64,000 nucleotides of DNA, taken from assembly GCA_034440575.1 (NCBI GenBank), contig JAOTOL010001438.1, positions 183,501 to 247,500 of the forward strand. Reading direction: 5' to 3'. Below the pieces are notes generated by a model. It saw nothing but the letters and a program-made list of their open reading frames with translations, ran no database searches and was not told the DNA's origin. Source of the DNA: Imbricaverruca yamaguchii. Taxonomy: Eukaryota > Arthropoda > Thecostraca > Neoverrucidae. Positions within the stretch are counted from its first letter, which is position 1, and the number at the start of each line of letters is the position of its first letter. Shown piece after piece: positions 36,451 to 48,650 of the stretch. Both the position numbers and the translations under genes were made by a program.

Positions 36451-37197
36451 CATAGTGACGATGTTGTCGGAGTGGTTGTAGGACCAGGACCTCAAGATTA
36501 TGGTGCTGAAACTGACGGGGAGGGTTAGAATGCATAGCTGTTTGTTAGACGGCATATCATCCTAAACTGCTGAGATAAGAAGACCCAGCACCTACCTTAC
36601 CACCCTACTGGGCCGCAGAGCTATGGTGTAAGGTTTTGTATATTTGGATCCAATATCTAACAACATAGTAGATAAATTAGGGGGAAAATAGACAGCAGAA
36701 TAGCTTTGTGTGCATGGTTACCACTTAACTATGGCAACGGGAATATTAAGATTTTGATATGTTGACCCCGCTATTAATGAACACCAATACTGGGGTACTG
36801 CACAGGAAATGAAATAGGCACAGTCTTGTTCCGAGCATATCCTCTTTTTTGGTGTTGACAACTACGAAAAACAATGGTGTTTTTTCAACAACAACAAAAA
36901 CTGGTGGCCTACATTTAGTAGACATCAGGGTACGGAATGACAGGCTAGCCAGCAAGTGCTTGCTGGGAAATGAGTGCACCTCCACACAGAGGTTGACATT
37001 CAAGCCACGTGGCTGTTCGCATTTTTCCGGAAGCGACGGTTACTCTAAACGTGGCACAGTATGTGTAGAGCCACGTCAGCTACTAAGTTTGCGTAATAGC
37101 TGATGACAAATAACTGGTAGTTCTATACTGGGATTGACATGGTCATGCGGTACGTCATGCTAGGTTCATATAACTAGGTGTGTACAGTGTACATCCT

Positions 37198-37254
37198 TGA
37201 TTGATTATTTGGGCTTAAGGGCGCGCCGACTACAAGGTCATTTAGCGCCCATCA
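37198..37254 (-). mobile_element. Mini-SINE copy with 15-bp target-site duplication
   Basis: Its complement reads GGGCGCTAAATGACC, GTCGGCGCGCCC, AAATAATCAA. The exact 15-mer cagtgtacatccttg is present on both sides (37186-37200 and 37253-37267), so the unit inserted as a piece of only about 55 bp. Confidence 0.85.
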
Positions 37255-37312
37255 GTGTACATCCTTGCGATAATGTGGACATATTCGGGCATATACATCC
37301 CTATCTGCAGTC

Positions 37313-37420
37313 AGGTGCGCATATCTCCATGCCGAGGCTGACGTATGCAGTGGTGTGCACACCCACACAAACGTAGACATCGCCAAGTGTGTCTACTTCT
37401 ATGCTGAAGTTAACACAGCA
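37313..37420. repeat. Diverged copies of linker exon end and donor
   Basis: Segments 37388-37413 and 37315-37340 resemble the last 18 bases of the linker exon plus its donor (minus sense GTCAATCTCAGCATAGAG then GTGC). The nearer copy keeps a GT at the corresponding site; the farther one has AT. Confidence 0.6.
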
Positions 37421-37434
37421 GGGTGTGCGCGCAC

Positions 37435-37536
37435 CTCTATGCTGAGATTGACATAGTCGGGCAGTGACGTCCTCGGCGACTGGTCGCTCAGGCTGGCGCA
37501 GAAGCTCGAGCTGGGCGAGGACGACAGCGACGGTCG
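37435..37536 (-). CDS. Vav exon: Ser/Pro-rich linker with YVNL motif
   Basis: Acceptor ctctttccgacag before 37536, donor gtgcgc after 37435; exactly 34 codons, phase 0 at both ends, which fits the C1 exon before it and the SH2 exon after it. It is serine-rich (RPSLSSSPSSSF) and ends LPDYVNLSIE. YVN is the consensus for Grb2-type SH2 domains; that this Tyr is used is inference. It stands where vertebrate Vav has its N-terminal SH3. There is no domain match, so the call rests on splice sites, phase and position. Confidence 0.75.
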
Positions 37537-38089
37537 CTGTCGGAAAGAGGCGAGTTCACTGATCTCGAGTCGGATACTTCGGCACAAACAACCTGACCTT
37601 ACAGCGCAAGTGGACAAAAGAAAACGGTACCAGGTGACCATCTCACTAACACCATCCATTTCCACAAGGATAAAAAGACATTGGAGCTAACAAGATTGAC
37701 TATTTCACATATATGCCAGCGCAAGGCAGTAAGCTTACATCCAGCGGGTCAAAAGGGAACTGCCAATGTGCAGAACAAAATGAAAGAACAGAGCGCATGA
37801 ACAGCAAGAGATGTAATCAACAACATACAGCCTGCCATTCCACATTAGAGAAGTCATCGTGAGCTCAATTCGCTACCAAAAGCTACATTACCAAAAATAC
37901 AAGTTCGTTGCATCGATACACGTGAAACACCACGAAAGGTTTGGATCAAAAATCCTCAGGTTAGCGTACACACTCCGGAGAGTGGAAGGGATTGAAGACT
38001 ACAGGAAGCAAGAACTTCAAACAGGTGACCTGAAGGGGTTGGATGGTCCACCCGCATCGTATCCGCTCGATGTTGGCGACGAACTTTGG

Positions 38090-38390
38090 GGTGGGTCGGG
38101 AGGGCAGGAACTCTGCAGTGGGAAGAGTGGACAGGAACTCTGCAATGAGAAGCGTGGACAGGAACTCTGCAATGAGAAGAATGGACAGGAACTCTGCAAT
38201 GAGAAGAGTGGACAGGAACTCTGCAATGGGAAGCGTGGACAGGATCTCTGCAATGGGAAGGGTGGACAGGAACTCTGCAACGGGAAGGGTGGGCAGGAAC
38301 TCTGCAACGGGAAGGGTGGGCAGGAACTCTGCAACGGGAAGGGTGGACAGGAACTCTGCAACGGGAAGGGTGGGCAAGACCTTCGCGGTA
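38090..38390. repeat. 27-bp minisatellite
   Basis: About eleven copies of ggacaggaactctgcaatgg-type units in the C1-linker intron. The open frames across it on both strands are artefacts. Confidence 0.93.
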
Positions 38391-39129
38391 GGATGAGTAT
38401 GACCTCTGTGGTGGACAGGCTGACAGGAGCTCTGGTGGGTAGGGTGGGCAGGAGGGACCGTCGCCGACGGCTTACCATGCGGGGAGCGGTGTATCTGCCA
38501 TTAACGGGGGAGTCCTGTAAGTGAACATTCACAATCACTGTCTAGCAAGACCAACATGCTGCTCGATCACAAACTACTCGGCCCACGACTAACGTCAGTC
38601 AGCAGGCTGCAACCATCAAACGTTACCATATCTGAAAGAAAAAAAGAACAAGCAGCACAGTTACATAACCAAGAATAACAGTTAAACAAAACAAGACACG
38701 AAGATATTCGAGGCTAGTCGATGCCTGAGGAAGAGCCAGTCTGGCCAACAACTCACATAGGTCAAGCAGAGGCGCATTGGACCATACAGCCATAAAATCA
38801 TAAATTGTTGAGGCTATTGTAAGAGCCAAATGGTCATCTGGGTCCAGTATATAAGGGGAAGGTAATATAAGACAACAACAAAGATAATGAGACACCCTAA
38901 CCAATACAACATCCGATGCGCTATAACAGCTAGCTACCCCAGTATATCTAACCACGTTCGCCTGGTCTCGAACGATCAACTCCGGATACGTCAGGTCTGA
39001 TCCATCCTAAGACGGAATGTGTGACTGATGCACGGATGTGAACAGCTCCAGCGATGCTGGCCAATGTGCGGCCGTGGGGGGGGGGCAATACCACCCACAA
39101 CGGCACCGCCAGAGTACACAGCTCATCAT

Positions 39130-39900
39130 GGAGACCGTCACGGCATCCAGTCAGTCACGGTCACAGCCGGTCAGTCACGGTCACAGTCAGTCAGTCACAG
39201 TCAGTCAGTCACAGTCAGTCAGTCACAGTCAGTCAGTCACAGTCAGTCAGTCACAGTCAGTCAGTCACAGTCAGTCAGTCACAGTCAGTCAGTCACAGTC
39301 AGTCAGTCACAGTCAGTCAGTCAGTCACAGTCAGTCAGTCAGTCACAGTCAGTCAGTCACAGTCAGTCAGTCACAGTCAGTCAGTCACAGTCAGTCAGTC
39401 ACAGTCAGTCAGTCACAGTCAGTCAGTCACAGTCAGTCAGTCACAGTCAGTCAGTCACAGTCAGTCAGTCACAGTCAGTCAGTCAGTCAGTCAGTCACAG
39501 TCAGTCAGTCACAGTCAGTCAGTCACAGTCAGTCAGTCACAGTCAGTCAGTCACAGTCAGTCAGTCACAGTCAGTCAGTCACAGTCAGTCAGTCACAGTC
39601 AGTCAGTCACAGTCAGTCAGTCACAGTCAGTCAGTCACAGTCAGCAGTCCAGTCAGTCAGTCACAGTCAGTCAGTCACAGTCAGTCAGTCACAGTCAGTC
39701 AGTCACGGTCAGTCCAGTCAGTCAGTCACAGTCAGTCAGTCACAGTCAGTCAGTCACAGTCAGTCAGTCACAGTCAGTCAGTCACAGTCAGTCAGTCACA
39801 GTCAGTCAGTCACAGTCAGTCAGTCACAGTCAGTCAGTCACAATCAGTCAGTCATCAGTCAGTCAGTCAGTCACGGTCACAGCCAGTCAGTCTCGGTAAC
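39130..39900. repeat. 14-bp minisatellite
   Basis: About 55 copies of cagtcagtcagtca/acagtcagtcagtc, with a few shortened units. Confidence 0.95.
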
Positions 39901-39929
39901 AGCTAGCCAGCCAGCCGCGGTCGAACAGG

Positions 39930-40175
39930 CTACGCATCTGTTTGGCTCCGCTGCCCTGTACCTATGCTGCCTAGCTACCATGTACCTGAGGGGCCCCACT
40001 GCCCTGCACCTGCTTGGTTCCCCTGCCCTGTATCTGTGGCCCCGCTGCCTTGCACATGTGTGGCCCGGCTGCCCCGTACCTGTATGGTTCCGCCGTCCTG
40101 AACCCATGCGGCCTAGCTGCCCTGCGCCCAGGTGGCCCAGCTGTTCACTGCGTGTGCAGTCGCGCGACTCAGTAC
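39930..40175. repeat. Degenerate about 25-30 bp repeat carrying donor-like sites
   Basis: Variants of gctgccctgtacctgtgtgg recur up to the C1 exon. On the minus strand several read CAG or TAG then GTAC (near 39960, 39990, 40078), like the true donor CACAG/GTAC at 40176. Confidence 0.6.
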
Positions 40176-40343
40176 CTGTGAGGAGCTACGGTGCGGCAGC
40201 TGGACAGACACCTTGTGAGGGTCTCCGTCCTCGGCAGTGAGAGGTCGCGGCGGCAGAATGGGGGTCTGGCGCGCTCCGCACAGACCGCTCGCCCGGATAC
40301 AGTCTTTGTGCGCCTTCCGCGCGCACTGGCTACACAGGTATCC
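40176..40343 (-). CDS. Vav exon: C1 domain second half and basic/Pro linker
   Basis: Acceptor cttgttacag before 40343, donor gtactg after 40176; 56 codons, phase 0 at both ends. GYLCSQCARKAHKDCI and then C at +7 complete the zinc ligands: C-x2-C-x4-H-x2-C-x6-C. With the preceding exon the spacing is H-x12-C-x2-C-x13-C-x2-C-x4-H-x2-C-x6-C, a complete C1 pattern as in human Vav. A Pro-rich stretch (TPILPPRPL) follows. Confidence 0.95.
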
Positions 40344-40960
40344 CTGTAACAAGCACAGCGTCGGATATCAGGCACGCTTCCGATGTGATGCTTCTCTTTT
40401 TCACTGTTGAGAGAGTAAGTTCATGTGAGGAGTGGAGAAGCTTTCAACAGCCTTACCATGTCCGGACCGTAAGATCGATATAAAGCTAATCTTAATGCCG
40501 TCTCGAACATAATCAAGTCATCACATGCATCTTATGCAGCACAGGAGCGGATAACACCTTCCTCCATCTACCTATTTAAACGTAAAACACAACGTACTTC
40601 CTGCAGTGCACGTGGGACACCGCTAACGTCTTTTACGAAACTGCGGTGAAGCCCCATCGTAAATCTGGCTGTTGGAACTGGAATCTCGTGGATGTTGTCT
40701 TGCAGATACTGACGACACGTAAAGGCCACCGTCCTCTGATTTTGCTTCACAAAGCCCGTATATGTGCGAATATATATGCATTTGCGAGAGCAAGAGTCTA
40801 TGTGTGCGTGTATGCCTGTCCATACGAGTGACGTCACTGGGCCAACACTTCTCAGCATGTCTCGGGCATAATTAAAATTATAATTCCAGCAATCGATTGG
40901 CAATTATGCAAGCTCCGCACTGTATTCCCTGTTTATTTACATATTATTCCCTGTTGTATA

Positions 40961-40965
<5 letters not shown>

Positions 40966-41012
<47 letters not shown>
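40966..41012. repeat. (AT)n microsatellite
   Basis: Pure AT run in the C1 intron. Confidence 0.95.
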
Positions 41013-41014
<2 letters not shown>

Positions 41015-41540
41015 CCTGTTTATTCGTGTCGTTACCAGAATGTTCACTTACAGACGAGCGAATCTGCACACTAATTTTGCCCTGACATCATGGAAGCGTC
41101 ATGGAAAATGCAGCTTATCACCTGACTACTGTTTTAAGAATAGTTTTAAGAATGAGGTCGTGTGCATACAAAATTAGGTTCTGAGGACATTTTACTTGAG
41201 GTACTAGCAGGACGCTTCGAAACGAGTAAACAAGTTGACTTCACCGAATAATTTCGCTACAATTTTAACGAACAAGGTTTGGTCATCTCATAGACGTCAT
41301 GTTGTCAATCCAGTGCTGTGTAGTCCCAAATCACGAAAATTATCACTATTTTTTATCTTCACCAATGGATCCATTGCGGTCGGCTTTCATACCAGTTTGA
41401 AATATACTGGCCTGAAAACGTGCACACGTCGCTTAATTCCCCAGAAATACACCACAGCTTATGACCTTTGTGCACAACTTCCTTAACACAAAAACAATCA
41501 TTACGATTCAATTAACCAATTCTTCGAGATCAATTTCCGC

Positions 41541-41626
41541 TTTGGTCTGAGGACGAACGATGCAGCCCGGTCGAAGCGCCCAAACTCCCAAACAACCAAC
41601 GAGACCAATGCTCTCTTTGGTCCGAA
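41541..41626 (+). mobile_element. Probable diverged mini-SINE
   Basis: GATGCAGCCCGGTCGAAGCG then CCCAAACTCCCAAACAACC keeps the family order. tttggtctga before and tttggtccga after may be its target duplication. It is more diverged than the others. Confidence 0.5.
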
Positions 41627-42254
41627 TTGTCCCTCCTGTAGTCCACGTAAATATCCATCAAAATCACTCAACTTTTCCATCCTTCCATAATGATGGGAAT
41701 GTAGAACATACACAGCAAAGTGACATGGTGGCGTACCTCTTGCGGTGCCGTGCGTCACTGGGAGAAGCCGAATCTGCACGCTCATCTTGCTATTCATGAC
41801 CACACTGACACCGGGGACAGATCAACGGGAAAACAGACCACGGATGTCGAGCTGACGCGATCGCCAGCTGGACGCCGCGTACGGCAAACATGTGGATGGT
41901 GAGCAGTGACGTCCGGGCGGCGTCACTGGCATGAGCAAAGCCGCTTTGAAAGTAGGCAATTGCGATCACCGTCATGGTACGCCATGACTCGCCGCAGAGT
42001 TCCAGCTGTTCAGCCGGTGCTATCGTGATACCAACGATTGTGGGCTCGAACTCGTGATCGGAACTTGCTAAAGTGATAACAAAACGCACACTAGTGGCCA
42101 AGAGAAGCACCCTCAGTCAATTAGTCGAGTGAATGAATCAGCCGTATTGCTGCTGCCTTGATTCACTCCAGAAATTGACTTCACAAAGTGTACTTGCAGT
42201 GCCCAGAGAGGCTTAAGGAAAACGGATGCCCACTGTCCAGTGGCGGCGCCTTAC

Positions 42255-42372
42255 CTGTAGGAATATTCCCTTGAGCAACTTGAGACAGGTATCGCACTCC
42301 TCGGGACTTTTGAAGGTGGCCAGGGCGAAGGTGTGGTCCGTGTACTTGTTCTCACTCGGGTCCACGTGCTCG
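42255..42372 (-). CDS. Vav exon: start of C1 domain
   Basis: Acceptor tgttgcag before 42372, donor gtaagg after 42255. One base completes the split Leu codon of the PH exon; 39 codons follow, ending in phase 0. It holds HTFALATF and CDTC, the first His and first Cys pair of the zinc-binding C1 domain. In Vav this domain is atypical and stabilises the DH-PH unit rather than sensing diacylglycerol. Confidence 0.95.
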
Positions 42373-43097
42373 CTGCAACAGTGCGGGGGCTAACAGGCGC
42401 ACGACGATGTGCGAGTCAAGGCCGACGACCACCGGAACACCTTCAGCATCGCGTCACCAATACCCAAAACAAACAACCCACTGGTGGTCTCCGGCAAGAT
42501 ATAAAACACCAGCAGGTTCAGACAGGGCAGGTTGGAAAAGGCCTACTGCCTATGAGGTAACAGACAGGAGGGCAGGGAGTATATTCAAAACATACACAGG
42601 GAAAAGCCCACCTCGTAAAAAAAAATGACTTTCAGACTGCAGACGGTCATTGGTCAATGGCCTTCATTGGCCAACGTTTGCATCACTCTATTATTTAAAT
42701 GTCGAGAAAGGTGACGCGTAGCCTGCACACACGCCGTACATTCCAGCGCAATATCCTGTCGATGCGACCAAGTAACTTGCGTGTTATAAACAGGCAATAA
42801 AACTATATCAAGGTGAAATGAAAACTACTGCATACAAAATACAACGTAATGCAATATGCACTCACAAGTTTGGAGAGGATACAGACTAGTTCCGTCCGTC
42901 ATCAAATCATCGAGTCGTCTGCTTACGACGTGCCCACACACACGCACTCTCACGCACACAAACGCACAGGCACACGCGAACGAACGCACGCCCACGCAGC
43001 ACGTCGGAGTAAACACTCGGGCGGCACCGTCCACGGCGACGGCGACACCCACGTCGGAGTGGGTGGCACCGTCACCGCACAGCGGCCGCACACTTAC

Positions 43098-43294
43098 AGA
43101 GCCTCCTGCAGGGCCTTTATATAGATGCGCTTCATCTCCTCTGTCTTGGCGTACAGCGTGTAGACGGTCTTCTTGTGCCTGTGCACCAGGTGCCAGTAGT
43201 GGGACCAGCGCGCGTCGGTGCGCTGCGACTGTATCCGGTCCTCCAGTCGGTAGTCGGTGATTCGCAGCGAGTCCTTGTAGCAGTACTGCTCACC
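43098..43294 (-). CDS. Vav exon: PH domain, C-terminal part
   Basis: Acceptor gcgcgcag before 43294, donor gtaagtg after 43098; phase 0 start, 65 codons plus two bases. It encodes GEQYCYKDSLRITDYRLED, then WSHYWHLVHRHKKTVYTLY and a C-terminal helix ending YIKALQEAL. Human Vav1 has KWSHMFLLI and a KKKWMEQFEMAI helix at these places. Confidence 0.95.
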
Positions 43295-46060
43295 CTGCGC
43301 GCGCACACACAGACACAGGCGGTCCTCAGTCGACGTGTGGCGAAATCGGCGGCAAGTCGTCACAACAAAAGCGTGACACTGTTCATTGTGGGGAACGGCA
43401 AGACGAGCGCCGCCCATCCCACGAGAAAGTGACGTGGATATAGGACGTCAGATATGATATGGTGAGGAAATCACGATCAACTCATCCAGACTCATCCAAC
43501 TCAGGTAGGGCGCAGTTGACCACCTGCTACGCAAGATTATCGACCGTCTTCGTCAGTTTAACAAACGACAGGTAAGCTCATCCGCTTCCGCCCCACGCGA
43601 ACTCCACTCGTCACCAAAATCTTGTCCAGAATCTGCCAGTGTAAAGCACCATTAGGGTCGCTGAAAGAGCGGGGTAAAGATGCAGGCTATGGCACTTTCG
43701 CGCTGCAAGCGCGTGATTGGGTGGTAGGAAACATGTGGGCCAACCGCACTGGGCTCTTCTGGAAATTCATGAGGGTAAATGTATGAAGAAGATAAACACA
43801 CAACGCGCCTAATTTTTGCTTAAGTACCGAAATTAAGGAAATAGACAATACCCTTTTCGACAATTCGGCGCGGTGCGTTATTAAAATGTCTGGCGCGTGG
43901 CCATATTCGGCAGAGGAGCCCGATTACGGACGGGCCGCACTTTTGCCGAAATCTTGCTCATCTGCCAACAATCGTGTCGGTGAGTGGACGAGCCTGCACA
44001 CGCGCTAAGGTGTGTCGCGGCCCATCTTGTCTCAAGGCTTTCCCGCTCGGTGCATGCAGTACAGCATCGTTCAGCGCGGCATTCTCCATCAAACTGACTC
44101 AAGCCACGCAGTGCACGTGACATAGCCGACATAACCACGTGAACTCAGGCCGCACACTGCTACCCGTGCGGCTCCCAACAAGTGTCACCGCGAAACCCTT
44201 TCACCCAACAGAGAATGTGACTAATTCAGAAGAAACATTGGGTCGAAAGAGTACTTTATTCTGTGATTTAAAGTATGTTTCGAAACAAGCAGAAAAACTA
44301 TTCATGGTGAAACAAAACTTATAGAAGTGACGAAAGTTACGCCGTTGTTTTCTCATGGTGGTGAAACAAATCTTAAGGCTATTTCTGACTAAAATGATTA
44401 TATTTTAGATACCGTCACACAAGTGTTTTCAAGGCTTCAAAGGTGTCATGGTCGGACTGGATCAGGTCGGGTCTGGTTCGGTTGACTCAGATGAACTGTT
44501 GTATATACATCGGAGTAGACTCGCTTGGATTTCGCCTTCAATCACAATTAGCTTTACGAAAAAGGTGAGTTATGCAGCCAGGCTGACAGTTCGCTCACTC
44601 CAAAACAGAAATATTCAGTGACCAGTCCACCCACGAATAATGTTGATTCCGTAATATCCGATATCAATATTGGATACAATTATATCAGACGGGATGAAAG
44701 ATTCCGAGTGTAAACGCTCGTACTGAAGGTTAGATGGGTGTCGGGGCGTATCGAACATAATTGCTCATGTAGTTATTACCTGGACCAACAAAGACAGCCA
44801 TCAGCCACCTTATTCTTATGCCCAAGCCTATTGCAAACACACTTCTCAGGGTCTACGTTACTGCGGTGTAGATCACAAGTACAGCCGTGTCCTGAATAAC
44901 AACGTCAACTTGCAGGCATAAAGGTTGAAAATCTCTGTTTGGGTGCCTTTCGCACCTCCTCTTTTCAACCCACCGATGACATTCCACAGCATCCGAACCC
45001 TCCGGATACCCGGCAACACACCCGGACATGACAGGGTACCCAACAGACACGCTCGCATCCTGTATGGTGTCTGAATGTGCGGAGACGGGTGTCAGCTTAC
45101 CCAGAACATCTTCTCCACAATCTGCCGCCATACGGGAACAACGGAACAAGTGTGAGGTCACGTACGTGATCAGCAGCGAGGAGCGCGATCATAACATGAA
45201 AACAAGAGCAATCGTTCTGCCCACGCTACAGAAAGACCTGTAGGAAGACGTACCATAATTCAATGTGCACTACACTAACCCAGGCGTAGTGGAAGCACCA
45301 GCTACCAGGTGGCACACATCAGAGGAGTATTGCGCGACAGAGACTGACGGAGAAGCCGCACACATAGCTCCCTGCAGGACACCACGAAGCACCAAGACGG
45401 CTGACGGGTACACGAGGACGGAGAGCGCTGCCCATTCTTTGCGCTTCGACCAGCTGATTGGCGTCAAATACCGTTGCCACTCCCGCATGCTGGTCCACTT
45501 GCGGGCTGGGGTGTCCGAGCAGGGGTGCCCGACCTGCAGCATGAGCCGCACACGCAGGAGTGCAGACTCCACAGCACCAGACCAAGCGGTAATACCTGGC
45601 CACTCCAGCTCGATTGGATGCTGCCGCTTCGACAACAGGACTTCGACAACAGGACTTCAACAACAGGACTTCGACAACAGGAAAGCACGAGGGGCATGGA
45701 CAAACTAACTGGAGAGCATGGGCTCGCCAGCAGCAGTCTGTCCTCGTGGACTCGGCGGCCCGTGACTGCTCAGTCACACAGGATCCCGACTGCGACACAC
45801 CGGCGGACCCGGGGCGCGTCTGGAGCGTCAGCTACACAGCGACCACTGGCCAGGCGTACGGACACCACCGGGACAGTCGCGCGTCACGTCACCACACACA
45901 GACGGACGGCGCGCTACTCACAAGCCCGTCCGGCTCGTCTTTGCCATAGCTCCACCGCTTGATGCTGGTGGACAGGGTCTGCGAATGTGTCCATGCAGTC
46001 GGTTACACCACGTGGCAGGGTCCGACGACCGGCTATCGGCGGGTCTGCGGGTTGGTAAGT
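43295..46060. other. PH intron, no exon recognised
   Basis: It contains a CA-rich patch (42940-42970, just beyond the exon) and a 17-bp tandem repeat (cttcgacaacaggactt, four copies, 45631-45685). I found no additional Vav exon, and the flanking phases do not require one. Confidence 0.55.
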
Positions 46061-46062
46061 GG

Positions 46063-48650
46063 GTCTGGCGGCCAATGGCGGGTCTCACGGCCGGTCAGAG
46101 GTGAGTCTCACGGCCGGTCAGTGGTGAGTCTCACGGCCGGTCAGTGGCGGGTCTCACGGCCGGTCAGTGGTGGGTCTCACGGCTGGTCAGTGGTGAGTCT
46201 CACGGCCGGTCAGTGGTGAGTCTCACGGCCGGTCAGTGGTGAGTCTCACGGCCGGTCAGTGGTGAGTCTCACGGCTGGTCAGTGGTGAGTCTCACGGCCG
46301 GTCAGTGGTGAGTCTCACGGCTGGTCAGTGGTGGGTCTCACGGCCGGTCAGTGGTGAGTCTCACGGCTGGTCAGTGGTGGGTCTCACGGCCGGTCAGTGG
46401 TGGGTCTCACGGCCGGTCAGTGGTGGGTCTCACGGCTGGTCAGTTGCGGGTCTCACGGCTGGTCAGTGGCGGGTCTCACGGCCGGTCAGTGGCGGGTCTC
46501 ACGGCTGGTCAGTGGTGGGTCTCACGGCCGGTCAGTGGCGGGTCTCACGGCCGGTCAGTGGCGGGTCTCACGGCCGGTCAGTGGTGAGTCTCACGGCTGG
46601 TCAGTGGTGAGTCTCACGGCTGGTCAGTGGTGAGTCTCACGGCCGGTCAGTGGTGAGTCTCACGGCCGGTCAGTGGTGAGTCTCACGGCCGGTCAGTGGT
46701 GAGTCTCACGGCTGGTCAGTGGTGAGTCTCACGGCCGGTCAGTGGTGAGTCTCACGGCCGGTCAGTGGTGAGTCTCACGGCCGGTCAGTGGCGGGTCTCA
46801 CGGCCGGTCAGTGGTGGGTCTCACGGCTGGTCAGTGGTGAGTCTCACGGCCGGTCAGTGGCGGGTCTCACGGCCGGTCAGTGGTGGGTCTCACGGCCGGT
46901 CAGTGGTGGGTCTCACGGCTGGTCAGTGGTGGGTTTCACGGCCGGTCAGTGGTGAGTCTCACGGCCGGTCAGTGGTGAGTCTCACGGCCGGTCAGTGGTG
47001 AGTCTCACGGCCGGTCAGTGGTGAGTCTCACGGCCGGTCAGTGGTGGGTCTCACGGCCGGTCAGTGGTGGTGGTGAGTCTCACGGCCGGTCAGTGGTGAG
47101 TCTCACGGCCGGTCAGTGGTGAGTCTCACGGCCGGTCAGTGGTGAGTCTCACGGCCGGTCAGTGGTGAGTCTCACGGCCGGTCAGTGGTGAGTCTCACGG
47201 CCGGTCAGTGGCGGGTCTCACGGCCGGTCAGTGGTGGGTATCACGGCTGGTCAGTGGTGAGTCTCACGGCCGGTCAGTGGCGGGTCTCACGGCCGGTCAG
47301 TGGTGGGTCTCACGGCCGGTCAGTGGTGGGTCTCACGGCCGGTCAGTGGTGAGTCTCACGGCTGGTCAGTGGTGGGTCTCACGGCCGGTCAGTGGTGAGT
47401 CTCACGGCCGGTCAGTGGTGAGTCTCACGGCCGGTCAGAGGTGAGTCTCACGGCCGGTCAGTGGTGAGTCTCACGGCCGGTCAGTGGTGAGTCTCACGGC
47501 CGGTCAGTGGTGAGTCTCACGGCCGGTCAGTGGTGAGTCTCACGGCCGGTCAGTGGTGGGTCTCACGGCTGGTCAGTGGTGAGTCTCACGGCCGGTCAGT
47601 GGTGGGTCTCACGGCCGGTCAGTGGTGGGTCTCGCGGCCGGTCAGTGGTGGGTCTCACGGCCGGTCAGTGGTGGGTCTCACGGCCGGTCAGTGGTGGGTC
47701 TCACGGCTGGTCAGTGGTGGTCGGCGGTGTGGTGGTCTCACGGCCGGTGTGGCGGGTCTCACGGCCGGTCAGTGGTGGGTCTCCGGCCGGTCAGTGGTGA
47801 GTCTCACGGCCGGTCAGTGGTGAGTCTCACGGCCGGTCAGTGGTGAGTCTCACGGCCGGTCAGTGGTGAGTCTCACGGCCGGTCAGTGGTGAGTCTCACG
47901 GCCGGTCAGTGGCGGGTCTCACGGCTGGTCAGTGGTGAGTCTCACGTCCGGTCAGTGGCGGGTCTCACGGCCGGTCAGTGGCGGGTCTCGCGGCCGGTCA
48001 GTGGTGAGTCTCACGGCCGGTCAGTGGTGGGTCTCACGGCCGGTCAGTGGCGGGTCTCACGGCTGGTCAGTGGTGAGTCTCACGGCCGGTCAGTGGCGGG
48101 TCTCACGGCTGGTCAGTGGTGAGTCTCACGGCCGGTCAGTGGCGGGTCTCACGGCCGGTCAGTGGCGGGTCTCGCGGCCGGTCAGTGGTGAGTCTCACGG
48201 CCGGTCAGTGGTGAGTCTCACGGCCGGTCAGTGGTGAGTCTCACGGCCGGTCAGTGGTGAGTCTCACGGCCGGTCAGTGGTGGGTCTCACGGCCGGTCAG
48301 TGGTGAGTCTCACGGCCGGTCAGTGGTGGGTCTCACGGCTGGTCAGTGGTGGGTCTCGCGGCCGGTCAGTGGTGGGTCTCACGGCCGGTCAGTGGTGAGT
48401 CTCACGGCCGGTCAGTGGTGAGTCTCACGGCCGGTCAGGTTGGTTGGTTATTGGTTTTACGACACATAGACCGTTGATTCATGTAGCGTCGCCAATCTCT
48501 CATGCCGATTGTTCGCGGGCGAAGAGTAGCGACAGGTGAGACTCGAACCCACAACCTTTCGATTGTGAGACGAGCACCGTACCCCTAGGCTACTCGTCCC
48601 CACGGCCGGTCAGTAGCGGGTCTCACGGCCGGCTACTGGCGGACCTGGTG
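46063..48650. repeat. 23-bp minisatellite (about 100 copies), split by a SINE
   Basis: The unit is gtgagtctcacggccggtca plus gtg, with a/g and c/t variants. It runs to 48437, is interrupted by the tRNA SINE and resumes for about two units from 48601. Short open frames within it are artefacts. Confidence 0.96.
48438..48600 (-). mobile_element. tRNA-derived SINE (Val-like head)
   Basis: On the minus strand it starts GGGGACGAGTAGCC. It has an A box (TAGCCTAGGGG, 48591-48581) and B box (GTTCGAGTC, 48548-48540) that fit the Pol III consensus. The anticodon-loop region CTCACAA is reminiscent of tRNA-Val. It ends in an AATAACCAACCAACC tail. cacggccggtca is present on both sides (48426-48437, 48601-48612), a 12-bp target duplication. 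Confidence 0.9.

Noticed and set aside
39038..40240. Ser-Gln-rich protein of 280-400 residues
   Set aside because: Translation of the 14-bp array in an intron; it is open in three frames with the same composition.
48540..48600. Functional tRNA gene
   Set aside because: It has good A and B boxes, but the tRNA body runs into a SINE tail and the whole unit has target-site duplications inside a minisatellite.
46063..48650. Possible CRISPR-like array of regular short repeats
   Set aside because: The units are contiguous without unique spacers and the genome is eukaryotic. It is a minisatellite.
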